Assembly (NCBI GenBank): GCA_021789565.1
Contig: JAJYJL010000487.1
Location: forward strand, 1 to 6,495
DNA length: 6,495 bases
Direction: 5' to 3'
From: Acidobacteriota bacterium
GTDB taxonomy: Bacteria > Acidobacteriota > Terriglobia > UBA7540
Part shown: piece by piece, positions 1 through 4,040 of the stretch
How positions within the stretch are numbered: the first letter of the stretch is position 1
Layout: each line of letters opens with the position of its first letter
Translations under genes and position numbers: made by a program
The notes under the pieces: generated by a model
Database searches by the model: none
Seen by the model: the letters and a program-made list of their open reading frames with translations, nothing else
Told to the model about the DNA's origin: nothing

Positions 1-99
1 CACTTTCGGGTAAGGGGGGCTGCTCGCTCCGCCACTCAAAACAAAGCACCAGGATTTTCCCCTTGACTCCGCCGCCCCCTTCATAGATGCGCCAGCCGC
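1..99. other. upstream region of the propeller gene, no gene seen
   Basis: This stretch holds no convincing coding sequence. A TTGACT hexamer at 63-68 resembles a sigma-70 -35 box, and TAGATG at 84-89 is a poor -10 match at a short 15-base spacing. It may carry the promoter of the downstream beta-propeller gene, but the sequence alone does not establish this. The last bases (about 88-99) already look like the edge of the repeat unit that follows. Confidence 0.3.
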
Positions 100-150
100 C
101 GCATACATCGCAAAGAGTGCGATCCCGCACTGCGGGACGCCACCCGCGGA
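100..150 (+). repeat. left arm of 51-bp inverted REP-like repeat, in the leader of the propeller gene
   Basis: This arm is the reverse complement of 1493-1543 with only two mismatches in 51 bases. It contains two adjacent hairpins: ATCGCA (107-112) with TGCGAT (118-123), and TCCCGCA (123-129) with TGCGGGA (131-137). It ends in the GCCACCCGCG block that recurs at 1741 and 1871. The arm lies just before the likely GTG start at 165 and its last bases contribute to the purine-rich ribosome binding site, so any transcript starting upstream would carry these hairpins. Its similarity to other units in the window supports a dispersed REP family rather than a unique regulator. Confidence 0.85.
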
Positions 151-154
151 GGGG
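148..154 (+). promoter_or_regulatory. ribosome binding site deciding the GTG start at 165
   Basis: GGAGGGG sits 10 bases upstream of GTG at 165. The ATG at 87 has no comparable site, and translation from it would read straight through the REP unit. This site therefore favours 165 as the true start. The first three bases belong to the end of the left REP arm. Confidence 0.55.
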
Positions 155-164
155 TAAAGTACCA

Positions 165-1457
165 GTGAACACAGCCCGAAGGAAACTTGCGGGACAATAC
201 GCCAGAGGCGGCAGAGCAGTTGTCATATTATCGCTAGGTGTGTTGTATTGCTGTGTGACCTACACGGGCGACACGATGAGGAGCGATATCCGCAAGGTGG
301 CCGCCATTAGGAGCGACGTCACCCGTAGAATCACTCTGGAGGATGTTGACCCTCAGGGCAGAGCTCTTGTGATGGGCATAGGAGGAACGCCGGACCAGAC
401 CTCACTCATGCTGTGGAATCCAGCCAAAAATACGTTCGATCGTCGCATCACGCCAGACTGGGGACTCGCCTCGGGAAAAGAGTGGGCCGCTTCCACGGCC
501 CCGGATCCGAATTCGTTCAAGGTTGTTGACAATGATGGAAACATAGTCGGAGCGCTAGGGTACTATTACTTGGCGGTCATCGATGCCCAGCGAGGAACTC
601 TTCGAAAGACTCTTTGCTCCCCGGACCTTAAAGACCCGTCACCCCCATTTCTGAACCCCAAGACGGGTGCGTGGTCCTTTGTGCCCGCCGTTGCTATTGC
701 CAGGTATCGGTACACGGGCCTTATTGCAGTGGCCTTCAATGTTGGCAGGTGGCCGAGGTTGTTTCTGTTACATCGGGGCTGGATCGCCCCGTTCGCAAGC
801 TGGCGTATGGAACGATTTGTCAGAGACTTGGCCTGGTCTCCGGACGGTAAGACCCTGGCAGTCCTCTACTCAGGCGTCTTTAACAATGATCTCAAGGACA
901 TCGTGCCTTCGCATCGCGGCGAACCACAGTCTACTCTGCCAGACGTAGCGTTGATTGACGTAACCACCGGAAACGCTCGACTGAGCTTCTTCAGTGGTGA
1001 CCGCCAGAGGAGCATTATGTTCAGTCCCGACGGAAAGTTCATTTATTGTGCTACCTGGACCCAAATGCAACCATCGCGGGGGTGGGTTATAAGGCAGTTC
1101 TCCGTTTCCGATGGAAGGATTACCCGAACGTTCAAGATTGGTGGACTGAAACTCAAAGGTAATCTGGCATTGTCGCCAGATGGCAGGTTCCTGGTGGCCG
1201 ATGCGAACTCAACCACGTGGAGTCTGGGCGTCATCAAGAACGATGTGTACGGATATGACAGGAGGTTTCGCTTCGTTGTTCTCGATACCGTTACAGGCAA
1301 GATCGTGTTTGAGCACCAGGAAAGAACACGTGATACGCTCCTGTCGTTCCCGCCGCGTTTTGCTTTTTCACCGGATAGTACGCTTCTTTACGTCGACCCG
1401 AACTACGACACTGGGACGCCGGGAGTCGACGTTTACTCGTTCGGGCAGAACCATTAA
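165..1457 (+). CDS. membrane-anchored or secreted WD40-like beta-propeller protein
   Basis: From GTG 165 the protein is 430 residues. A hydrophobic segment at about residues 18-34 follows a basic N-terminus (several Arg and Lys), fitting a signal anchor or signal peptide, so the rest should lie outside the cytoplasm. The body shows the repeated blade signature of WD40/TolB-like propellers: SPDGK at about 225 and 287, SPDGR at about 337 and SPDS at about 402, each followed by hydrophobic strand residues, with VALIDVTTG and VVLDTVTG strands typical of such blades. No catalytic motif is visible, so the role is probably binding or scaffolding and the ligand is unknown. An in-frame ATG at 87 would add 26 residues encoded by the REP unit and is rejected as the start. 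AGG arginine codons are frequent, perhaps marking an acquired gene. The gene stands alone between the arms of an inverted repeat. Propeller class is fairly sure; exact function is not recognised. Confidence 0.8.
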   Translation: MNTARRKLAGQYARGGRAVVILSLGVLYCCVTYTGDTMRSDIRKVAAIRSDVTRRITLEDVDPQGRALVMGIGGTPDQTSLMLWNPAKNTFDRRITPDWGLASGKEWAASTAPDPNSFKVVDNDGNIVGALGYYYLAVIDAQRGTLRKTLCSPDLKDPSPPFLNPKTGAWSFVPAVAIARYRYTGLIAVAFNVGRWPRLFLLHRGWIAPFASWRMERFVRDLAWSPDGKTLAVLYSGVFNNDLKDIVPSHRGEPQSTLPDVALIDVTTGNARLSFFSGDRQRSIMFSPDGKFIYCATWTQMQPSRGWVIRQFSVSDGRITRTFKIGGLKLKGNLALSPDGRFLVADANSTTWSLGVIKNDVYGYDRRFRFVVLDTVTGKIVFEHQERTRDTLLSFPPRFAFSPDSTLLYVDPNYDTGTPGVDVYSFGQNH

Positions 1458-1492
1458 GGTCACGCGGGTGGGGCATCTATAAGGTTGTCGGT

Positions 1493-1543
1493 TCCGCGGG
1501 TGGCGTCCCGCAGTGCGGGATCGCGCTGTTTGCGATGTATGCG
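1493..1543 (-). repeat. right arm of 51-bp inverted REP-like repeat, downstream of the propeller gene
   Basis: This arm begins 35 bases after the TAA of the propeller gene and matches the reverse complement of 100-150 at 49 of 51 positions. It carries the same TCCCGCA/TGCGGGA hairpin, which could protect or end the transcript, although no T-run follows. No clear target-site duplication is visible outside the two arms. Confidence 0.85.
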
Positions 1544-1585
1544 ACCCTTCTTGCAACACAAACGGATGTCGCAACCTCACTGATG

Positions 1586-1597
1586 TAGAATGGCGCG
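1586..1597 (+). promoter_or_regulatory. conserved leader with -10-like box before transposase remnant 1
   Basis: TAGAATGGCGCG directly precedes the ATG at 1598, and the identical 12 bases directly precede the GTG at 2545. TAGAAT matches a bacterial -10 box and ends six bases before the start codon; no Shine-Dalgarno is seen. That spacing would place the transcript start at or near the start codon, as in leaderless genes. No good -35 box is visible. The promoter role is an inference from conservation and spacing. Confidence 0.45.
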
Positions 1598-1759
1598 ATG
1601 CCGCGGCAGAAACATTACTACGGTGAGAACCACCGTCACTACCTGACCCGGAGCACGTATCGACGTACCCGCCTCTTTGATTCAGATAGGTTCCGGCAGC
1701 GTTGGTGTGATCGCATACATTCCAAACTGCGGAACGTATGCGCCACCCGCGAAGGATGA
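1598..1759 (+). pseudogene. 5' remnant of a REP-associated tyrosine transposase (RAYT), remnant 1
   Basis: The reading frame opens with MPRQKHYYGENHRHYLTRST, continues with YRRTRLFDSDRFRQR, then loses similarity and stops after 53 residues. I recognise this opening as that of the Y1/HUH single-strand transposases that mobilise REP hairpins; full proteins are usually about 150-250 residues. The HUH metal-binding motif and the catalytic tyrosine, which lie further in, are absent, so the product cannot be active. The break coincides with a REP-like hairpin at 1712-1742, which supplies the last codons. The frame is intact up to that point, so decay seems to have begun by truncation rather than point mutation. 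Family assignment rests on recall of the N-terminal motif. Confidence 0.7.
1712..1742. repeat. REP-like hairpin ending transposase remnant 1
   Basis: CGCATAC (1712-1718) pairs with GTATGCG (1736-1742), and inside it TTCC (1720-1723) pairs with GGAA (1731-1734), with one mismatched pair between the stems. It is followed by GCCACCCGCG, the same tail found at the end of the arm at 100-150, and begins with the same CGCATACAT as that arm. It is therefore a shorter, diverged member of that repeat family. Confidence 0.75.
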
Positions 1760-1877
1760 AGAAGGCAACCCCGAGCCGCCGCAGTGGCAGCAAAGGGCCG
1801 GGTGGAATTAAAGAAGCAAATGCCTCTCGCTACGCGAGAACGCAGACCCTACAAGGCAAGCATCTGATGCGCCACCC
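1760..1877. repeat. decayed REP sequence, no gene
   Basis: No convincing coding sequence is present. The stretch contains a small perfect hairpin, TCTCGC (1825-1830) with GCGAGA (1834-1839), an AGGGCCGGGTGG block shared with the repeat cluster near 2371, and an ATGCGCCACCCGCG block (from about 1868) shared with 1738-1751. It looks like fragments of several repeat units joined together. Confidence 0.5.
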
Positions 1878-1885
1878 GCGAAAAA

Positions 1886-1904
1886 CACGGCCAAGATGGC
1901 CGTG
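1886..1904. repeat. REP hairpin CACGGCCA/TGGCCGTG, copy 1
   Basis: This is a perfect 8-bp stem around a 3-base loop. The same stem with one loop change occurs at 2578-2596, where it interrupts the transposase reading frame. I associate the motif with repeats common in acidobacterial genomes. Confidence 0.8.
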
Positions 1905-2028
1905 CCACAAAAACGAAATATTTTTCACTTTTTGACTACCAGCATCCCGCAAGGCGGGACCGCACGTAGGTTTTCGATTCCGAGCGCTTCCATCGCGAAT
2001 TCGTCGTGACGCCGGCAGAGTTGCGCGG
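1905..2028 (+). pseudogene. internal RAYT transposase fragment, remnant 3 (in copy 1)
   Basis: The fragment lacks any start. Its clearest part is at about 1970-2028, which translates as VFDSERFHREFVVTPAELR, closely matching the expected continuation of RAYT N-termini and parallel to LFDSDRFRQR in remnant 1. Upstream, CACTTTTTGACTACCAGC is a decayed version of the HYLTSS coding stretch better kept at 2617-2634. A hairpin (1944-1960) and an in-frame TAG just before the VFDS part break the frame. After ELR the sequence passes into repeat units. It is not functional. Confidence 0.6.
1944..1960. repeat. REP hairpin TCCCGC/GCGGGA, copy 1
   Basis: CCCGC pairs with GCGGG around a short loop, with outer bases nearly pairing. 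The equivalent in copy 2 at 2636-2652 is a cleaner inverted repeat, GTCCCGC with GCGGGAC. It stands where a RAYT gene would encode the residues between HYLTSS and RTRVFDS. Confidence 0.7.
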
Positions 2029-2043
2029 CGGCGACACAGCAGC

Positions 2044-2091
2044 GTAGGGGAGGGCTCGGCCCTCCCGCGGGAGCGCAGAGCGCTCCCCTAC
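2044..2091. repeat. 48-bp palindromic REP unit, copy 1
   Basis: The ends GTAGGGGAG (2044-2052) and CTCCCCTAC (2083-2091) are perfect reverse complements. Inside are two further inverted repeats, GAGGGC/GCCCTC and GAGCGC/GCGCTC, around a CCGCGG centre. The whole can fold as one long stem or as a cruciform of two arms. The near-identical second copy lies at 2714-2761. Confidence 0.8.
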
Positions 2092-2125
2092 TCTTCGGCA
2101 GGAGCACCGCCACGGACACGCGATT

Positions 2126-2181
2126 CAGGGGCTGAAGCCCGGGAAATTGCCGTCCTTTTACGGCACGACTGAAGTCGTGCC
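2126..2181. repeat. two adjacent hairpins, copy 1
   Basis: The first hairpin is GGGCT/AGCCC at about 2129-2140. The second is a perfect 9-bp stem, GGCACGACT with AGTCGTGCC, at 2162-2181. Both have the GCTGAAGC or ACTGAAGT centre I associate with repeats scattered through acidobacterial genomes. The right half of the second hairpin, CGTGCCCTTTCAC, is the apparent source of the tandem units that follow. Confidence 0.75.
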
Positions 2182-2336
2182 CTTTCACAAAAGCCTCCAC
2201 GACGAATAAACTCGTGCCCTTTCACGAAACTCGTGCCCTTTCACAAAAGCCTCCACGACGAATAAACTCGTGCCCTTTCACGAAACTCGTGCCCTTTCAC
2301 GAAACTCGTGCCCTTTCACGAAACTCGTGCCCTTTC
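2182..2336. repeat. 19-bp and 56-bp nested tandem repeats, array 1
   Basis: The basic unit is AAACTCGTGCCCTTTCACG, 19 bases, present about six times, the last one diverging after CCCTTTC. Pairs of units are separated by AAAAGCCTCCACGACGAAT, giving a 56-base higher-order period (AAGCCTCCAC starts at 2191 and 2247). The unit resembles the right half of the hairpin at 2162-2181 with its left half missing. Open frames across this array are products of the repeat and not genes. Confidence 0.85.
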
Positions 2337-2370
2337 TCTTCAAGGCAATTCCTCCAATGCCCGATGCAGA

Positions 2371-2526
2371 AGGGCCGGGTGGCGCAGAGACCGCGGTCCC
2401 TGCGGCGGGTGGCACAGACATTGATTTTTGATGTCTGCGATCGGCGAAGCTGAGCGGCGGGTGGCGCCCCGATGGATCGGGACTGGCGCAGAGGCGGTTT
2501 CTGTCTCTGCGATCAGCGAAGCTGAG
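2371..2526. repeat. cluster of three head-to-tail REP units
   Basis: Three GGGTGGC heads occur at about 2377, 2408 and 2459, each followed by a hairpin: GACCGCGGTC (2389-2398), CAGACAT/ATGTCTG (2415-2437), and CCCGAT/ATCGGG (2468-2481) with CAGAG/CTCTG (2489-2509). The second and third units end in the same 17-base tail, CGATCRGCGAAGCTGAG, at 2438-2454 and 2510-2526. The stems differ in sequence while the flanks are kept. No coding sequence is supported here. Confidence 0.75.
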
Positions 2527-2532
2527 ATGGGT

Positions 2533-2544
2533 TAGAATGGCGCG
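2533..2544 (+). promoter_or_regulatory. conserved leader with -10-like box before transposase remnant 2
   Basis: These 12 bases, TAGAATGGCGCG, are identical to 1586-1597 and again end exactly at a start codon (GTG 2545). The coding sequences behind them differ substantially (PRQKHYYGE against SQPPRYYGE), so perfect conservation of the leader is notable. The TAGAAT box would suit leaderless transcription; this is an inference. Confidence 0.45.
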
Positions 2545-2577
2545 GTGTCACAGCCGCCCCGATACTACGGCGAAAAA

Positions 2578-2596
2578 CACGGCCAGGATGGCCGTG
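2578..2596. repeat. REP hairpin CACGGCCA/TGGCCGTG, copy 2, inside RAYT remnant
   Basis: Perfect 8-bp stem with a 3-base loop. It lies between the codons for RYYGE and for the HYLTSS stretch, where intact RAYT genes have only two or three codons, so it appears to be an insertion. Confidence 0.75.
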
Positions 2597-2635
2597 CCAC
2601 AAAAAGGAAACAATCTTCACTACCTGACCAGCAGC

Positions 2636-2652
2636 GTCCCGCAAGGCGGGAC
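2636..2652. repeat. REP hairpin GTCCCGC/GCGGGAC, copy 2, inside RAYT remnant
   Basis: A perfect 7-bp stem around AAG. It replaces the codons expected between HYLTSS and RTRVFDS, and together with the unit at 2578 brings the frame back into register downstream. Confidence 0.75.
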
Positions 2653-2713
2653 CGCACGTAGGTTTTCGATTCCAAGCGCTTCCATCGCGAATTCATCGTG
2701 ACGCCGGCAGAGC

Positions 2714-2761
2714 GTAGGGGAGGGCTCCGCCCTCCCGCGGGAGCGCAGAGCGCTCCCCTAC
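2714..2761. repeat. 48-bp palindromic REP unit, copy 2
   Basis: Same as 2044-2091 with one base change in the loop of the first inner arm (CTCCGC for CTCGGC). The stems are unchanged. Confidence 0.8.
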
Positions 2762-2795
2762 TCTTCGGCAGGAGCACCGCCACGGACACGCGATT

Positions 2796-2851
2796 CAGGG
2801 GCTGAAGCCCGCGAAATTGCCGACCTTTTACGGCACGACTGAAGTCGTGCC
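2796..2851. repeat. two adjacent hairpins, copy 2
   Basis: Equivalent to 2126-2181. The 9-bp stem GGCACGACT/AGTCGTGCC lies at 2832-2851 and is unchanged from copy 1, while the linker between the hairpins carries two substitutions. Confidence 0.75.
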
Positions 2852-2970
2852 CTTTCACAAAAGCCTCCACGACGAATAAACTCGTGCCCTTTCACAAAAC
2901 TCGTGCCCTTTCGCAAAAGCCTCCACGACGAATAAACTCGTGCCCTTTCACAAAACTCGTGCCCTTTCAC
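2852..2970. repeat. 19-bp and 56-bp nested tandem repeats, array 2
   Basis: Same architecture as 2182-2336, with AAGCCTCCAC at 2861 and 2917 (56-base period) but only four 19-base units, about two fewer than array 1. Most units have CACA where array 1 has CACG, so units within one array resemble each other more than their counterparts. Confidence 0.85.
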
Positions 2971-3216
2971 CGTGCTCTGACGGTCGCATAACAGGGGTTT
3001 TGAAACAGGTTCTAGTGCCTGATGCAGCCGTCTGATGTTTCTGCGGGCGTATTCAAAACAGCCTTCAGTCGCCAGTAAATTCCGCGGCGGAAGGGTCGTT
3101 GCCAGGGAGGACCCCCGCCGCGGTTCTGTGCACAGACCTCCTTGAAGATGTTTCCTTCGCGGTTTGTCCAGGTTAAAACCCGCTCAGTTGCCGGGCCCGA
3201 GGTCGCGTTCGCGTTG
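2971..3216. other. intergenic region downstream of small exported protein A
   Basis: No coding sequence is supported on either strand; the plus-strand frame that starts at 3142 is the shadow of the minus-strand gene. The only clear structure is the hairpin at 3082-3123, described separately. Confidence 0.5.
3082..3123 (-). terminator. strong GC-rich hairpin downstream of small exported protein A
   Basis: CCGCGGCGG (3082-3090) and CCGCCGCGG (3115-3123) are perfect 9-base inverted repeats, with further pairing possible inside between GGGTC and GACCC. It lies about 94 bases past the stop of the minus-strand gene. No T-run follows on either strand, so it may be a transcript-end stabiliser or another REP rather than a classical intrinsic terminator. 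Confidence 0.35.
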
Positions 3217-3564
3217 TCAGGACGCGGGTTTGATGTTAATCACGTGGAGCACCATAGTGTTCGGATCGAGAGTGGCCACGATTTTCACGTTCTTCTGATC
3301 AAACTTCTGGGCTTGCTGCTGGTTGTCCAGGAAAAAGCCTTTGCCGTGTTGCGGGTCAGTCAGCAAAGCGTATTTACCCGTTTTTGTTTTCACAATTTTT
3401 CCGGTGTAGGTTTGGGCCTGCTGCTGACCGGGTTGCTGGGTGGTGGGCTGTTGTTGTTGATTGGATTGACTTTGGCTTTGGGCCCCAAACGCTTGTGAAA
3501 ACGAGATTAATCCCGCAGTCAGGGCGAGAGTAAAGGCCCAGGACAAAATTTTCCGTTGTTTCAT
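3217..3564 (-). CDS. small exported DUF5818-like protein A
   Basis: This 115-residue protein starts MKQRKILSWAF and has a signal peptide: basic n-region, hydrophobic core to about residue 23, and a likely cleavage near AFGA-QS at residues 25-29. A Gln/Ser-rich low-complexity linker (about 29-50) follows, then a 63-residue domain from YTGKIVK to the C-terminus with motifs GKYALL, GFFLDNQ, QKFDQKNV and TLDPNTMVLHV. The domain pattern (GKI, a short strand, LDxQ, KFxxKxV, VTGTxD, LHVxxIxP) resembles small acidobacterial proteins annotated as DUF5818, probably a small beta-barrel-like fold; function is unknown. A good ribosome site, AAAGGGGG at 3570-3577, lies five bases before the ATG. The next gene upstream is a paralogue, 476 bases away. 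Export is well supported; the family name is from memory and should be treated as tentative. Confidence 0.8.
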   Translation of the reverse strand: MKQRKILSWAFTLALTAGLISFSQAFGAQSQSQSNQQQQPTTQQPGQQQAQTYTGKIVKTKTGKYALLTDPQHGKGFFLDNQQQAQKFDQKNVKIVATLDPNTMVLHVINIKPAS

Positions 3565-4040
3565 TCATGCCCCCTTTGATGGATGGATTTCCCCCGCGCC
3601 TTTCAACGGAGCAAGAACCGTGCCACAACCTTTATTGAATGGAAGTTCTGATATAAGGCGAGTTACTGAAAAGAGAGTAAACATTGCACGGTAAATTCTT
3701 CCTGCCCCTCTGTCGATTATTCGCACGCGCAGGCAGACGGGAAAATCTCAACGCCAACTGGCGCAGACGTTCTTTTTGTTGTGTCTGTAACCAGACGAAA
3801 TGTTTTTCCATGCCGAAAGGTTGCATCAGGAATTTGAAATTCGACCGTGGCAGGGCGGCGGAATTTCGCCCATGACGCAAGCCGTGCAAAAACGTCCCAT
3901 CAGAACGCCACGAAGCCCTGAGGGGCGAAAGAAGTCATCCCCGGACATGCCGCTCGGCGCCCGCCGGCGCGCGCGCATCGCAAACACGGCGATCTATGCG
4001 CCACCGGCGGCAACTTTATCGTGACCAGCGCGGCCCGTTT
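3565..4040. other. 476-bp intergenic region between the paralogous small genes
   Basis: I see no supported gene. A minus-strand frame of 85 codons (3632-3889) starts with TTG, has no ribosome site and no family resemblance. The part nearest gene A (about 3630-3700) is relatively AT-rich and is where its promoter would be expected, but no clear -35/-10 pair stands out. The part nearest gene B contains the REP-like unit at 3961-4014. Confidence 0.5.
3961..4014. repeat. REP-like unit downstream of small exported protein B
   Basis: It aligns with 4621-4671 in direct orientation. ATCGC and GCGAT around AAACACG form a 5-bp stem, with outer CGCAT/ATGCG also able to pair, followed by GCGCCACCGGCGGCAAC. 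The ATCGCAAA core and GCGCCACC tail also occur in the arm at 100-150, linking it to that family. Confidence 0.6.

Larger units (their letters stand above)
1878..2300 (+). repeat. copy 1 of a ~400-bp direct duplication of REP/RAYT-remnant sequence
   Basis: This segment aligns with 2570-2970 with about 19 substitutions over 401 aligned bases and one 22-base block (about 2019-2040) present only here. Ten substitutions cluster in about 1910-1944. The left junction falls in GCGAAAAACACGG, which here follows a GCCACCC REP tail but in copy 2 follows the start of a transposase gene. The segment bundles, in order, a hairpin, a transposase fragment, a long palindrome, two more hairpins and tandem repeats. 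Confidence 0.85.
2545..2713 (+). pseudogene. 5' remnant of a RAYT transposase interrupted by two hairpins, remnant 2
   Basis: From GTG 2545 the frame reads VSQPPRYYGE, a typical RAYT opening parallel to MPRQKHYYGE in remnant 1. A hairpin unit (about 2576-2608) then interrupts it. The sequence CTTCACTACCTGACCAGCAGC at about 2614-2634 encodes LHYLTSS in another frame. A second hairpin (2636-2652) follows, and the original frame returns as RT-stop-VFDSKRFHREFIVTPAE, with TAG at 2659-2661 where an Arg codon would be expected. All catalytic parts (HUH motif and tyrosine) are missing because the sequence runs into a REP palindrome at 2714. The order RYYGE, HYLTSS, VFDSxRF matches remnant 1 without its insertions, which supports loss of an ordinary RAYT gene. 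Confidence 0.7.
2570..2970 (+). repeat. copy 2 of the ~400-bp direct duplication
   Basis: This is the second copy of 1878-2300, in the same orientation. It lacks the 22-base block of copy 1 but keeps a better version of the HYLTSS-coding part, so neither copy is simply the parent of the other. Here the left end runs continuously into a transposase start, which suggests this arrangement is closer to the original context. Confidence 0.85.

Noticed and set aside
87..164. ATG at 87 as start of the propeller gene
   Set aside because: The extra 26 residues are a translation of the REP arm. GTG 165 has a suitable ribosome site and places the hydrophobic segment near the N-terminus.
1738..1935. Plus-strand open frame of 65 codons beginning at 1738
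   Set aside because: It lies within decayed repeat sequence, is rich in Arg and Lys from REP units, and has no ribosome site or recognisable domain.
1925..2200. Minus-strand open frame of 91 codons
   Set aside because: It reads through REP hairpins and the RAYT fragment antisense, and a near-identical frame occurs in the second copy of the repeat block. It is a product of repeats, not a conserved gene.
2182..2336. Possible CRISPR array
   Set aside because: The repeats are 19 bases and abut each other or share one identical 18-19 base spacer. CRISPR arrays need unique spacers of about 30 bases, and no cas gene is present.
2565..2970. Minus-strand open frames with repeated KGHEF/CERAR motifs
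   Set aside because: The protein repeats are translations of the 19-bp and 56-bp tandem DNA repeats. There is no ribosome site and no fold-like composition.
3142..3498. Plus-strand open frame of 118 codons with a hydrophobic C-terminus
   Set aside because: It is the antisense shadow of small protein A. The leucine-rich stretch comes from the Gln-rich linker read backwards.
3632..3889. Minus-strand open frame of 85 codons between the paralogues
   Set aside because: TTG start, no ribosome binding site, no hydrophobic or motif pattern and no similarity I recognise. Left as intergenic.
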